Positions 21,101 to 30,245 of a stretch of 64,000 bases of DNA are shown here, in pieces. The notes beneath the pieces are model-generated. The model searched no databases and was not told where the DNA came from. It was given only the letters and a program-made list of their open reading frames with translations. The number at the start of each line of letters is the position of its first letter. Within the stretch, counting starts at the first letter, position 1. Source of the stretch: Flavilitoribacter nigricans DSM 23189 = NBRC 102662 (lineage in GTDB: Bacteria; Bacteroidota; Bacteroidia; Chitinophagales; Saprospiraceae); contig NZ_PDUD01000002.1 of assembly GCF_002646595.1 (NCBI RefSeq), positions 294,102 through 358,101 on the forward strand. Direction: 5' to 3'. The position numbers were made by a program, and so were the translations under genes.

Positions 21101-21218
21101 TGGGCCCCTGCACAATGTGCTGAAAATTAAGCCGCCCATTTGTTTCGGACGGAGGGAGGTAGACTTTCTGATCGATACGCTCGATCAGGTCTTGCAGGAG
21201 GATTACCTGACCACCTGA
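18171..21218 (+). CDS. Three-domain fusion: APH-like kinase, M23 peptidase domain, class III aminotransferase (phospho-lyase-like)
   Basis: 1015-aa predicted multifunctional protein. Residues 1-350 are an aminoglycoside/choline-kinase-like phosphotransferase with the catalytic loop HNDANDYN (His204, Asp206, Asn211) and the DFG-type Asp228. Residues about 430-560 are an M23 (LytM) domain with intact zinc motifs HLGLD (His442, Asp446) and HLHF (His533, His535). Residues 600-1015 are a class III PLP enzyme with [22 protein letters not shown] (Asp824) and the Lys854 of [11 protein letters not shown]. The kinase plus PLP pair matches hydroxylysine or ethanolamine catabolism, in which a phosphorylated amine is then eliminated; the exact substrate is unknown. 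There is no signal peptide, which is odd for an M23 fold. The ATG at 18171 is preferred over the upstream TTG. Confidence 0.9.
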   Translation: MTTSYQITTADAQLWIEKHWSLAVRTIRPLPGEVDLNFYVETEDDKAFTFKVSRPQADEEAVDFQQEALQWLIQHTLPIELPYPIPNHQDQMLTLEQDEQGEERVLRMVQWVPGKVLAKTNPKSLDLLYQMGEASGALCKALQGFDHPAGHRFFKWDLARLPWISDHLDKIRDTDRRALVEYFIDAFHRKVAPVLPQLRTSIIHNDANDYNVLVRYVGSRPVINGVIDFGDAIHTQTVNDLAIAIAYGIMDKPNPLEAAAVMVAGFHASLPLEPEEVELLYYLIGGRLAVSVTNAAVNKDVEPENTYLLISERPAWELLQKWSAIPAALAHYTFRQTCGWEACPRAAIFREWAATYDEAPFVLDVDPVDNRITALDLRVGSSEFGNNESFNRIDRFDRTIQRMLEDAEADLGIGGYGEVRPFYTTDAYQVAGNNGPEWRTVHLGLDVWGEAGLPVVAPVAGKIHSIQDNQGDCDYGPTIILEHEVREDLTFYTLYGHLSADSLDGKQIGDAVQAGQVIAHIGNYPVNGNWPPHLHFQIMLDLLEWEGDFPGVAFPEQREVWMSICPDPALIQPRDLPVATTAADSGEIRRTRDVHLGKSLSISYDAPLHIVRGFGPYLYDVNGRRYLDTVNNVAHVGHEHPRVVRAGQRQMGILNTNTRYLHENITALAKELLATMPPELSVVHFVNSGSEANELALRMARTWRGHTDMIAVEVGYHGNTGAVIDVSSYKFDGRGGQGVPPNTQIVPIPDTYRGLYRGNDPQAGSKYAAHLDEVIDRIGQADRAVAGFICESILSCGGQIELPAGYLREAYRKVRAAGGLCIADEVQVGFGRVGSHFWGFELQGVVPDIVTMGKPMGNGHPLAAVVCRPEVAEAFANGMEYFNTFGGNPVSCAIGRAVLQVIREEGLQENALNTGAYLRQGLLELQNRYEIIGDVRGPGFFQGIELVRHRETLTPAAAETTYIANRMRQLGILMSTDGPLHNVLKIKPPICFGRREVDFLIDTLDQVLQEDYLTT

Positions 21219-21393
21219 AGCAATTCCTGCTATTTTCAATCGGGAAGCCTACCATTTGCGGTCCCCTTCATCCGGCTTTCTATAAGAGCTATATGCAGTC
21301 TGTCGGACCTTTTCCTTACTGCCCATTCGGCGGACTTTCCGCGGCATTTTATAACTTGTAGATCAGATTTCTAAACGCCTCATCTCTACAAGT

Positions 21394-22995
21394 ATGCGAT
21401 TAATTTTATCCACTCTGCTCGTGCTGGCTCTGGCCACCGCAAGTCGTTCCCAGGATTATCTTCCCCTCCTGCAACCCGATGCCGTATGGTCGGTACTGCA
21501 CCAGGAACCCTCCTCTTTTTGGGCGCGGGATACTTTTACCGAACACTACCGGATCGGATCCGATACCCTGCACGACGGGCTCATCTGGAAAAAATTATAT
21601 TATTCCACCGCTCCCGTTTTTAGCTGGGATGATCCGGATCTGCAGCTGGCCGGTTTTATCCGGGAGGAAGATCAGCGGGTGTACTACGCCGGAGGATTCA
21701 TCCGGTACCACGAGATCGATGATCCGATCTACGATTTTACGTTGGAAGTTGGGGATGTTTTCCACAAATCCCTTGACGATACCGGGCAGCCCCAGCACCT
21801 GGTGGTGCACGCCATCGATACCGTTCGGCTCCTGGACGACCTGCCCCGCAGGCGGTTTCATCTGGGGATCTACTATCCCATCGAGGACCGCTGGCAGGCT
21901 TACGATTACTGTATCTGGATCGAAGGTATGGGCGAACAGAATAACGGTCTGCTTCCCCAGTATTTACCGCCCTACCTGGGAGCCGATACCCGCACGCTTG
22001 ACAAATTGCTCTGTTACCAGCGACAGGAGGAGCTCATCTTCCAGTCTTCCGTTCTAGACGGTTGTCATTACGAGTATGCTTACGAGCGGTTTATCAACAG
22101 TAGTAAGATTTGGGCGGTCCAGCACGAAGAAGTCATCTTTACCGGTCCTGATTCCTATGTGATCGACACGCTGACCGAACACTACTGGATCAGCACCGTG
22201 GAACCGGTACTGGTGGAAGGTCAGTTGGGTTTCCCGGTCTTTATCAATTACGATAGCGCATTCAACTACTTTTCGCCCGATAATCAGCAGATAGGCATCA
22301 TCTGGGAAGAAGACCGGCGGGTATATTACCGCGGCCGGTACTACTACGATTCGCTCCTCTATGATTTCAATCTGCTTCCCGGCGATACGATCCTGGAATA
22401 TAATACGGACGTGGGAGAACCCATTATCCAGGTCGTTACGGAAGTGGATACCCTGGTGCTGGCGGACGGTATTCCGCGCAAACGCCTGTACACCGGCTAT
22501 TGGTTTCGGGGGCACGGTTCCGAATCGGATGAATTTTTCCCATCCGATATTATCTGGGTAGAAGGCATCGGGGATATTACCCACGGCCTGCTGCCCCAAC
22601 ACGGTCTGATGCTGCCCAATTTACGCCACCGGGATGCTTTGCTGTGTATGAAAGAGAACGATGGGATCGTATACCAAAATCCCGATTTTACCGCTTGTTT
22701 TATCGAAAGGCTCACCTCACCGGTACGGGAGATCCCGCAGCTGCCGTTGGCTATTGCCCCCAATCCGGTAAGCGACCGCCTGCACCTTCGGCAGCTGGAC
22801 CAACTCCCTCCGGGAGAGCTGCTGATCAGCGATGTCTGGGGACGTAACTATTACCGACAGTCCTGCCGGCCCGCATGTCCGGACCTAAGCATCGATGTGG
22901 GTGACTGGCCCGCCGGTCTGTACCTGATCCGCTATACTTCCGGAGGCGCGCGTTACCAGGCCAAAAGATTGATCAAGCTGGGAACAAAAAATTAA
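21394..22995 (+). CDS. Secreted protein with duplicated domain and T9SS type A sorting domain
   Basis: 533-aa exported protein. Signal peptide about 1-19 (LILSTLLVLALATASRSQ). Two tandem copies of a ~190-residue domain follow: the first has DTFTEHYRIGSDTLHDG, IREEDQRVYYAGG, IYDFTLEVGD and IWIEGMGEQNNGLLPQY; the second has DTLTEHYWIST, IWEEDRRVYYRG, LYDFNLLPGD and IWVEGIGDITHGLLPQH. The pattern is common in Bacteroidota secreted proteins of unknown function. The C-terminal ~75 residues (IAPNPVSDRLHLRQL, LLISDVWGR, WPAGLYLIRY) are the T9SS sorting signal, so secretion probably depends on the PorV-containing machinery. It is a single gene, 175 bp after the fusion enzyme. Confidence 0.88.
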   Translation: MRLILSTLLVLALATASRSQDYLPLLQPDAVWSVLHQEPSSFWARDTFTEHYRIGSDTLHDGLIWKKLYYSTAPVFSWDDPDLQLAGFIREEDQRVYYAGGFIRYHEIDDPIYDFTLEVGDVFHKSLDDTGQPQHLVVHAIDTVRLLDDLPRRRFHLGIYYPIEDRWQAYDYCIWIEGMGEQNNGLLPQYLPPYLGADTRTLDKLLCYQRQEELIFQSSVLDGCHYEYAYERFINSSKIWAVQHEEVIFTGPDSYVIDTLTEHYWISTVEPVLVEGQLGFPVFINYDSAFNYFSPDNQQIGIIWEEDRRVYYRGRYYYDSLLYDFNLLPGDTILEYNTDVGEPIIQVVTEVDTLVLADGIPRKRLYTGYWFRGHGSESDEFFPSDIIWVEGIGDITHGLLPQHGLMLPNLRHRDALLCMKENDGIVYQNPDFTACFIERLTSPVREIPQLPLAIAPNPVSDRLHLRQLDQLPPGELLISDVWGRNYYRQSCRPACPDLSIDVGDWPAGLYLIRYTSGGARYQAKRLIKLGTKN

Positions 22996-23568
22996 AGCGG
23001 CGCCACTCCGGGTTAGATTTCTGAGCGACTTCTATACCCACAAGGAAAAAAAATCTTATATTCAACTTGCCAATTAGAGCGATCAGAGGGGATCAAGGCG
23101 GGTAAATAGTCCGTTCCTGCGGCATTTTTTGTTTACCTCCCGACACCCTTCCGGTTCAGCTACACAACCATATTGAATTCGTGACCTTGCAACTATGAAA
23201 AAACTAGTCACAATCCACCGTCTGGCCACCGGTACATCTCCGGGCCAGTCATCGGCCCCGAACGGTATTCCGGCTGCCCTGTTCCTCTCGCATAAATGGT
23301 CAAGCAGCCTGCAAAAGAAATATACGACTGATAATGAACTTAATAACCCAGTAGAACCGTTCTCTATAGCACCTTTTTCACCGATCCTTTATTACCCATT
23401 CAAATCATTGTTAACCGAATTGCTTAACAGTTTTCCAAAACCTGAATATCGCTTTTCGGGTTATGAAAGAAGGAAAAAATGGCCTTGACAAACGTACGGT
23501 AATCCATTTTATCCTTTCCTTTGTCGGTTTTATTCAAAGAATACTTGCGAAAACTTCACATTAGTCAA
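22996..23568. other. Intergenic stretch, no secure gene
   Basis: About 570 bp. A 97-codon frame at 23195-23488 starts MKKLVTIHRL but is Pro/Ser-rich afterwards and resembles no family; I leave it as unproven. The frame of the next gene is open back to a TTG at 23521, but its membrane protein begins at 23569. Confidence 0.4.
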
Positions 23569-24189
23569 ATGCAATATTTTAATCAATTCTTTCTGGGATG
23601 GGCCATGGGTACGGTAGGTATCATCCTGCCGGGCATCGTGAATATGACGGTCGTGGATGTGAGTATCCGCAAGGGGATGAAAGAAGCGGTGCGCTACAGT
23701 GCAGGGGGATCAGTGGCCATTTTTCTTCAGGTGTTCATCGCCGTGGCTTTTACCGGCTATCTAAGCAAAAATCCCGGCGTATTTAATTTCCTGAAGCAGG
23801 CTTCGGTATTCGTTTTTCTGGCATTGAGTATTGCCTTTTTTGTCCTGGCGCGCAAAGCCCAGGTGAAGAAAGCGGAAGATAAAACACGCCGATCCTTTCT
23901 ACTCGGCTTCGTAGTTTCCTGTATGAATGCGCTGGCGATTCCCTATTTTTTCGCGGTCAGTGCCTATTTCCGGGCCCGCGAATGGATCTCTGCCGACTGG
24001 CCCTGCCGGTGGATCTATATTCTGGGCACCACCATTGGTGCTTTCGGTCTTTTACTGGTATACGCTCGCTTTGCGCAATATATCGCTAATCGTACGCAAA
24101 ATTTCTCCCGGAATATCAATTATATCCTCAGCATATTTTTCCTGTCTCTGGCTTTTCTGCAGATGGCTAATTTGTACATGGAGTTTTAG
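23569..24189 (+). CDS. LysE-like multi-pass membrane protein
   Basis: 206-aa inner-membrane protein with about six hydrophobic segments. The N-terminal pattern GWAMGTVGIILPGIVNMTVVDVSIRKG resembles the first helix and loop of LysE/RhtB amino-acid exporters (normally PGP). The mid-protein NALAIPYFFAV segment fits the family's second half. Substrate is unknown. The ATG at 23569 is preferred because the frame upstream to a TTG at 23521 adds only a short non-hydrophobic extension. It is a single gene. Confidence 0.72.
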   Translation: MQYFNQFFLGWAMGTVGIILPGIVNMTVVDVSIRKGMKEAVRYSAGGSVAIFLQVFIAVAFTGYLSKNPGVFNFLKQASVFVFLALSIAFFVLARKAQVKKAEDKTRRSFLLGFVVSCMNALAIPYFFAVSAYFRAREWISADWPCRWIYILGTTIGAFGLLLVYARFAQYIANRTQNFSRNINYILSIFFLSLAFLQMANLYMEF

Positions 24190-24290
24190 TCTCCGGATGC
24201 ATAATCGCTCCGGATTCCAATGAATAGCTCCCTGTAGGGCATGCGCATTTGATGTCTAGGGCCGAAAATTGAAAATTAATAAAGCTTGTC

Positions 24291-24456
24291 TTCACCGCTA
24301 AAACGCAAAGCCGCAAAGTTTCATAATGACTTCTTTCGAGAAAATTTGCTGATGCAAATTTTTCGATCTTTAGCGACATTGACGGTTAAGAACGCAAAGG
24401 TTAGTGGATTTGCCGACGGCAAATTCACTAAAAAAGCTTAGCTGCTTCGCGGTGAA
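24291..24456. repeat. Non-autonomous inverted-repeat element (MITE-like)
   Basis: Terminal inverted octamers TTCACCGC (24291-24298) and GCGGTGAA (24449-24456) bound a non-coding block with AACGCAAAGCCGCAAAG. It contains two strong hairpins: AAAATTTGC/GCAAATTTT (24341-24362) and TTAGTGGATTTGCC/GGCAAATTCACTAA (24401-24431, one G-T mismatch). It fills most of the gap between two genes (24190-24534). The CGCAAAG-type wording is familiar from intergenic repeats in this phylum, but copy number cannot be judged here. Confidence 0.65.
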
Positions 24457-24534
24457 ATTCAGTCATTTCTGGTTTTCGATTATTAAAGATTAATATTCCT
24501 AACTACTCATCAGGCCCCCATCAAAGGGCCCACT

Positions 24535-27396
24535 CTAATAACCAAATACGTCCTGCATAGTCAATTCCCGCACCGGACCGAAACTGCGCAGATATTCCAT
24601 ATCCACCCGTTCCCGGCTGCCCAATACCATGATATTGAACCGGCTACCCTGTACGTACTCCCGCTGGAATTGCAGCAGATCATCGATCGAAGAAGCCGAA
24701 AGTTTCTCGTAGATATCCTGATCCAGGTCCCGTTCGAATCCTCGATCTTTGAAGAGCTGGTAATCCCAATAGATCCGTTTGCGGGTACTCCGGCTGCTGG
24801 CGATCTGCTTCAGTACCGACAGACGGGACCGCTCGATCTGAGACCGGTCTACCGGCATATCGTTGATGATCTGGAACAAGGCCGGCAGCGCATCCCCGAT
24901 CTTATCGGGCTGGGTGCCCACGTAGGCCTGCAGGTAATGAGCCTGATCCTCCCGGCGGGGAGAACCGTAAATGGCGTAGGTGGAATAAGCCAGGGCTTTA
25001 CTCTCCCGGATCTCCTGGAAAACCACCGATGATAAGCCCAGTCCAAAATAATCATTGAACCAGCCGCGCAGTACGTGTTCCTCCAGATTGAAATGCGGAG
25101 TGCCGCGGGAAACCAGCATAATATCGGTCTGAACGATTGGGAAATCCAGGAAAAACACCTGGTTCTCTTCCGTTGGTCGTTGCACGAGTTCTATGCGCGG
25201 ACCGGGCTGTTGCCGGACAGCCGGCGCCAGATGGTGCTTTTCCAGCAATTCGGCCACATCGCTGATCGGTGCCGGACCGTAGTAGTAGAGCCAGTGCTCC
25301 TGCGCCCGGATGCTGGTTATTTTTTGGGTCAGTTGTCCGGCCTCCAGGGCCAGTAATTTTTCCCGGGGTATCCGGTAGGTGAAGGGTGAATGCTCGCCGT
25401 ACAGCGCGTAATCGGCCAGTGCTTCCCGCACGATCACCTGTCGGTTGCGTTTGGCGCTTTCCCGCATTTGCAGGATATCGTTGACCACATTCTGCAGAGC
25501 CCGTTCGTCCGGTTGCAGATCGGTCAGCAAATGATCGAGTAATTTCAGGCCCGCTTCGAAAGACTCCTGGAGCCCCCGCAGGGTGATAAAGGTCTTTTCG
25601 TTCTTAGACTGGGTATCCAGTTTCAGGCCGAGGCGGAATAATTCCTGTTGTACCTGCTGGGCGCTGTATTTCCCGGAACCCAGATAAGGGAAGTACAACA
25701 TGGCGATGGATAACTCCAGGTCGTGCAGTTTCCCCGCCGGCAGGATGATATCGAATCGGAAAAGTTCATTTTCCCGGTTCCGTACGTAGTCCAGTTGCAG
25801 TCCGTTCTTTAGCCGGGTATGCTGAATAGCTTGCTTGTAATCCACAAATTCCGGTTCCAGGTCCGGTGAAGGCCGCTGCATAAAATCGCGGGCAAAATCG
25901 GAAAGTGCATCCCGCTGGATGGCCACCGGTGTGATCGGCGGCTTCTCCACCTTGATCACACTCGGATCATCGCCCTGCAACTTGTGGATCAAAACATAAT
26001 TATCCCCCAGACGCTTACGGACAAAATTAGCGATATCGTCCCGGGTTACGTTTTTAAACCATTCAAAACGGTCGACAAAGCGCTGCCAGGATATCCCCAG
26101 GATGAACGATTGGGTCATGGCGCTGATGCGACCTTTATTGCTTTCAAAAGCCTGTAGTTCGCTCAACTGCTGGTCCCGGATCACCCCTTCGAGCAACCAG
26201 TCCGGGAATTCGCCCCGGCGCAGGCGATCCAGTTCGCCCAGCATCAGTTGTTCCACTTCTTCCAGCATCTGGCCTTCCCGGGGTTTGCCGTAAAGACCAA
26301 AAACCGAATAATCCTCGTAAAGCCAGGCCCAGCTTTCCGCTTCCAGCACCTTCTGTTGCTGGTTGAGGTGCAGGTCCAGCAAACCGGCCTGGCCGTTGTG
26401 CAACAGACCGTCGATCAGCGTAAGCATCAAAGGGTCATCGGAATGAGCGCCTTCCAACCGCCAGGCCAGATCCACGTAGGGCGTCAACTGACCGTATACC
26501 TGCAGATGGAATTTTTCCTGCAGGGCCGGCTGCGGCGCTACGGCGAATGGCGGAAGCGGTTTGGGGGTATAGGATCCAAAGTATTTTTCGGCGTACTGCA
26601 CCGCTTCATCCGGGTCAAAATCTCCCGACAGCAGGATGCCCATATTATTAGGCACATAGTAGGTGGAGAAAAAGCCCTGTATATTTTTTTGCGACGGATT
26701 GCGCAGGTGTTCGGCACTACCGATGGTAGTCTGAGTGCCGTAGGGATGCTGGGGGAATAAAGCCGTACGGATCGCATTATTCACCTTTCGGGCATCCTGA
26801 TCCTGACTGATATTGAATTCTTCGTAAACCGTTTCCAGTTCGGTATGGAACAGGCGAAGCGCCATCATCCGGAAACGCTCGGATTCCAGATAGAACCAGC
26901 GTTCCAGCTCATTACTCGGGATGTCATTGACGTAGACCGTCTGTTCCACCCAGGTGTAGGCATTGGTCCCTTTGGCACCGATGGTGGCCGCCAGTTTATC
27001 GTATTCACCGGGAGCGCTCAGCTTCGCAGCCTCGTTGCTCAGCCGGTCGATCTCGCCGTAGATCCGCCGGCGCTCATCCATGTCACTGGTCTGGCGGTGG
27101 AGTTCGTAGAGGTCCGAGATCTTTTCCAGCAGCACTTTTTCCTTTTCCCAGTCGAGGGTACCGATCCGGCTGGTCCCTTTAAAAAGCATGTGCTCCATAT
27201 AGTGCGCCAGTCCGGTGGTTTCGGCCGGATCGTGTTTGGATCCCGCCCGCACAGCAATATTGGTATGGATACGCGGCTCGGCTTTATTGACACTCAAAAA
27301 TAGCCGTAGGCCGTTGGTGAGGGTAAAAGTCTGCAATCCGATCGGATCGTTGGGAATAGTGTCGTAAGAATAGGTCGTATCGGTCTTTGTGATCAT
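24535..27396 (-). CDS. M16 family (insulinase/pitrilysin-like) zinc metallopeptidase
   Basis: 953-aa two-halved peptidase of the M16 clan. The active half has the inverted zinc motif His65-Tyr-Met-Glu68-His69 in GLAHYMEHMLFKGTS, followed by the downstream Glu region ELETVYEEFN. The second half (about 530-950) is the inactive partner domain that closes the chamber. No signal peptide is visible (MITKTDTTYSYDTIP), so location is uncertain; pitrilysin-like relatives are often periplasmic. The full length is typical of one-chain M16 enzymes. It is transcribed alone, leftwards, and probably degrades peptides. Confidence 0.93.
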   Translation of the reverse strand: MITKTDTTYSYDTIPNDPIGLQTFTLTNGLRLFLSVNKAEPRIHTNIAVRAGSKHDPAETTGLAHYMEHMLFKGTSRIGTLDWEKEKVLLEKISDLYELHRQTSDMDERRRIYGEIDRLSNEAAKLSAPGEYDKLAATIGAKGTNAYTWVEQTVYVNDIPSNELERWFYLESERFRMMALRLFHTELETVYEEFNISQDQDARKVNNAIRTALFPQHPYGTQTTIGSAEHLRNPSQKNIQGFFSTYYVPNNMGILLSGDFDPDEAVQYAEKYFGSYTPKPLPPFAVAPQPALQEKFHLQVYGQLTPYVDLAWRLEGAHSDDPLMLTLIDGLLHNGQAGLLDLHLNQQQKVLEAESWAWLYEDYSVFGLYGKPREGQMLEEVEQLMLGELDRLRRGEFPDWLLEGVIRDQQLSELQAFESNKGRISAMTQSFILGISWQRFVDRFEWFKNVTRDDIANFVRKRLGDNYVLIHKLQGDDPSVIKVEKPPITPVAIQRDALSDFARDFMQRPSPDLEPEFVDYKQAIQHTRLKNGLQLDYVRNRENELFRFDIILPAGKLHDLELSIAMLYFPYLGSGKYSAQQVQQELFRLGLKLDTQSKNEKTFITLRGLQESFEAGLKLLDHLLTDLQPDERALQNVVNDILQMRESAKRNRQVIVREALADYALYGEHSPFTYRIPREKLLALEAGQLTQKITSIRAQEHWLYYYGPAPISDVAELLEKHHLAPAVRQQPGPRIELVQRPTEENQVFFLDFPIVQTDIMLVSRGTPHFNLEEHVLRGWFNDYFGLGLSSVVFQEIRESKALAYSTYAIYGSPRREDQAHYLQAYVGTQPDKIGDALPALFQIINDMPVDRSQIERSRLSVLKQIASSRSTRKRIYWDYQLFKDRGFERDLDQDIYEKLSASSIDDLLQFQREYVQGSRFNIMVLGSRERVDMEYLRSFGPVRELTMQDVFGY

Positions 27397-27683
27397 GAGG
27401 CGAGGTTATTCGTTTGGTCGTACAGATCCGGCAAAATCGATCTTTCTATAGCCGGACGAAATTCGACACATAGACTAAAATCTTATTTTTCCGTGCCAAA
27501 ATAACAAATTGAACGCATTGCGGTTGAATGCATCCAAAAACTTCCTTAGATTTAACCTTCCCGGAAAATAAGCCCGACCGGCTTTATTCAGCCCTGCCCG
27601 ATAATAAATCCTCCCAAGATCATCGTTCTAATCCAGCCCCCCTCTTGTAGCGACTGTTGCTGATGTAGGTCGAAGTGTTAAGG

Positions 27684-27866
27684 TTTTGATGTGTTAAGGT
27701 GTTAATGTTTGGATGCACAGGTTTATGAACTTTTGCGCCAAAAATTCAATTTGTTAATAGCTCGATTAAAGTTACCATAACAAACGCCTGTCATCCCCAA
27801 CAAACCAACACTGCAACACCGCAACACCACAACACCGCAACACCGCAACACTCTAACACATCAAAA
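27684..27866. repeat. Inverted-repeat element with AACACCGC tandem tract
   Basis: Arms TTTTGATGTGTTAAGGTGTT (27684-27703) and the near-complement ending at 27866 match at 18 of 20 positions. Just inside the right arm are seven 8-bp units of the form AACACYGC/AACACCAC (27807-27862). No gene is present in the 500-bp gap (27397-27902). The element ends about 35 bp before the M14 gene start, so it may influence its expression. Confidence 0.65.
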
Positions 27867-27902
27867 CATCAATTTCACTTTAACACACCAACACCAAAAC
27901 AC

Positions 27903-29315
27903 ATGCGACAATTATTGATTCTCTCTTTACTGCTCACTATGGGAATGTGTAACGACAGCATGGCGCAGTTTGACCAGGAACTGTCCAAAAGCTACGAGAA
28001 GTATAAAGAAAGCAGCATTACCCACCGCCGCTTCAAACACGAGTCCATTGAGAAACTGGTGCAAAGTCTCGCAGCCCCCTTTCGGGTGGAAACGGCCGGA
28101 GCATCGATCGAAGGTCGCAATATTTATCAGGTTAGTATTGGCGACGGCCCCGTTACCGTTCTGCTCTGGTCCCAGATGCACGGCGACGAATCCACCGCTA
28201 CTATGGCGCTGATGGACATGTTCAATTTCTTCAAGGCCAGTGACCAGTTTGATCCCCTGCGCCGTCAATTGCTGAAAGAACTGACCATCGTTTTTGTGCC
28301 GATGCTCAATCCGGACGGTGCCGAGCGCTTCACCCGCCGCAACGCCTTGGGCATCGACCTGAACCGGGATGCCCTGCGGCTGCAGAGTCCGGAGGCCCAA
28401 CTGCTCAAACGCGTCCGCGACGAACTGGAAGCCGACTGGGGTTTTAATCTGCACGACCAAAGTCGCTACTACGCCGCCGGCCCTAATCCCAATACCGCCA
28501 CGATCTCTTTCCTGGCCCCGGCCTACAATTACGAAAAGGAGGTCAACACCATTCGCGGCCGTTCCATGCAACTGATCGGTCTGATGAACGAAACCCTGCA
28601 GCAGTACATCCCCGGCAAGGTAGCCCGGTACAACGATGATTTTGAACCCCGCGCTTTTGGGGATAACATCCAAAAATGGGGCACCAGCACTATCCTGATC
28701 GAATCCGGTGGACTGGTGGACGATCCGGAGAAGCAGGAGATCCGCAAACTGAATTTCCTGGTGATCATGTCCGCGTTGGAGGCCATCGCCGCCAAACGTT
28801 ACGAGACGGCCGATCGCGCCGCTTACGAATCCATTCCGTTTAACGACAGCGGAGCCTTTCTGGATCTGGCCCTGCGCGAAGTGGAGATCGAACGCAACGG
28901 CAACTGGTATACTGTCGATATCGGCATCCGCCGGGATGAGACGATCGTAAACGGAGAAAGCGTATTTTCCGGCGCTCATATCGCCGATCAGGGCGACCTT
29001 TCTACCTATTATGCCTACGAAAATTTTCCCGGGAAGGGTTTCCGGGCGGAAGCCGGCAAAGTGTACCCCAAGGTGCTGCCGGATTGGGCCGCTTTGCAAA
29101 AAATCGATCCCAAAGAACTCTGGCGGCAGGGCTATACTGCCGTAAAGATGGTAAACCGCTCGGGTGAAGCCAATCGCGCCCGCCACCTGGAAGTGCTTTC
29201 CGAAAAAGGTACCACGGAAGACGCCATCAACCCCTATCAAAGTCCGGGCATCATCCTGAAAAAGGACGGACAGGTAAAATACGTGGTGGTAAAAGGCCGC
29301 CTGATGGAACTTTAA
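27903..29315 (+). CDS. M14 family zinc carboxypeptidase, copy 1
   Basis: 470-aa secreted metallopeptidase. Signal peptide about 1-21 (LLILSLLLTMGMCNDSMAQ). The M14 fold is shown by zinc ligands His93 and Glu96 in SQMHGDESTAT, the substrate-binding NPDGAERFTRRN...DLNRD stretch, third ligand His184 in FNLHDQSRYY, and catalytic Glu267 in STILIESGG. All key residues are present. The C-terminal third (about 310-470) is a separate beta-rich domain. It is closely similar to the gene at 30246-31697, with a small lipoprotein gene between them, which indicates a tandem duplication. A GC hairpin without T-run (29325-29354) follows the stop. Confidence 0.93.
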   Translation: MRQLLILSLLLTMGMCNDSMAQFDQELSKSYEKYKESSITHRRFKHESIEKLVQSLAAPFRVETAGASIEGRNIYQVSIGDGPVTVLLWSQMHGDESTATMALMDMFNFFKASDQFDPLRRQLLKELTIVFVPMLNPDGAERFTRRNALGIDLNRDALRLQSPEAQLLKRVRDELEADWGFNLHDQSRYYAAGPNPNTATISFLAPAYNYEKEVNTIRGRSMQLIGLMNETLQQYIPGKVARYNDDFEPRAFGDNIQKWGTSTILIESGGLVDDPEKQEIRKLNFLVIMSALEAIAAKRYETADRAAYESIPFNDSGAFLDLALREVEIERNGNWYTVDIGIRRDETIVNGESVFSGAHIADQGDLSTYYAYENFPGKGFRAEAGKVYPKVLPDWAALQKIDPKELWRQGYTAVKMVNRSGEANRARHLEVLSEKGTTEDAINPYQSPGIILKKDGQVKYVVVKGRLMEL

Positions 29316-29390
29316 CCCGGTACGGAGCGCCGTTCTGATCTAGGTGCGGCGCTCTGCATGCGGTAATTGATCATTATACAAACGCTTTAT

Positions 29391-29972
29391 ATGTACAAAG
29401 TTTTTTTCTTCATCATTACGTTGACCGTAGCGCTCACAGCCTGCGGCACTTCGACCACTCCGGATGAACAGACTCCCGCGCCGGAAGAAACGGCTGCGGC
29501 CCCGGCCGGGCAGGAGCAACCTGCTGCTCCCGATTATCCCATCGGGGATCGATCCTTTCGTGGCATTAGGGTGGGGCAGCCAATCGGCGAAATTGTCGAT
29601 TCTGTGGAAAAAGGCATCCTGCAAAACGGTGAGGGTGAGTTTGAGATCTACCGCATTTCCACCGAAGATGGCCGGGAGTTAGGCTATTTTCATCCGGACC
29701 CGCAAAATGGATCGCTGGTGGGTGATATCGTCATTACCAGTGATTTACCCATGACTGAAAACGGCTTGAAAGTGGGGATGACCTACACCGAGCTCACCTC
29801 CCTGATCCGGGATTTTGCGGTGCACGGATCGGAAATTGAAAGTAGAACGAGCGTTTATTACCAAAACCTGGCGCTGGGCCTTGACTACCCCAGTGCCAAT
29901 TACAATCTGGACCGGAATGAGATACCGGGCAGTGCCAAGGTAAACGAGATCACTATACTCCGGGCGAATTGA
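29391..29972 (+). CDS. Small lipoprotein of unknown function
   Basis: 193-aa predicted lipoprotein: hydrophobic signal FFFIITLTVALTAC with a lipobox Cys, then a Pro/Glu/Ala-rich linker (TPAPEETAAAPAGQEQPAAP). The folded part begins GDRSFRGIRVGQPIGEIVDSVEKG and contains ENGLKVGMTYTEL, a pattern seen in small bacterial lipoproteins of unknown role. The frame extends to a TTG at 29367, but the ATG at 29391 gives the standard signal peptide. It lies between two M14 peptidase paralogues, so it may belong to the same export or processing unit. Confidence 0.75.
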   Translation: MYKVFFFIITLTVALTACGTSTTPDEQTPAPEETAAAPAGQEQPAAPDYPIGDRSFRGIRVGQPIGEIVDSVEKGILQNGEGEFEIYRISTEDGRELGYFHPDPQNGSLVGDIVITSDLPMTENGLKVGMTYTELTSLIRDFAVHGSEIESRTSVYYQNLALGLDYPSANYNLDRNEIPGSAKVNEITILRAN

Positions 29973-30245
29973 TCGAGATGATTCGAAGGTTTTAGGTCGA
30001 TGCCAAGGTTCGGGCGGAGTTTTCCCTTATCAAATGCTTTCGTGGATGGATCGGTGACTTAACCCTCAAATGGAGAACATACTTCCCCCACCTGAATTAT
30101 TACGGGAGTAAACAAACACCGATCCGCAAAAGCGGGTTAATTAAAGTGATTACCCCGAAAATAGAAGTGATACTATTATTACACCTTGCCTGTTGGTAGT
30201 GGTAGCGTTTCACTATTGTCCCGAGCCTCTTAAACCCAAAGAACC

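Noticed and set aside
23195..23488. 97-codon frame starting MKKLVTIHRL
   Set aside because: Low-complexity, Pro/Ser-rich composition and no family features or conserved neighbours; not reported as a gene.
27807..27862. Tandem AACACCGC units as a possible CRISPR array
   Set aside because: Units are only 8 bp with no spacers; this is a simple tandem repeat.
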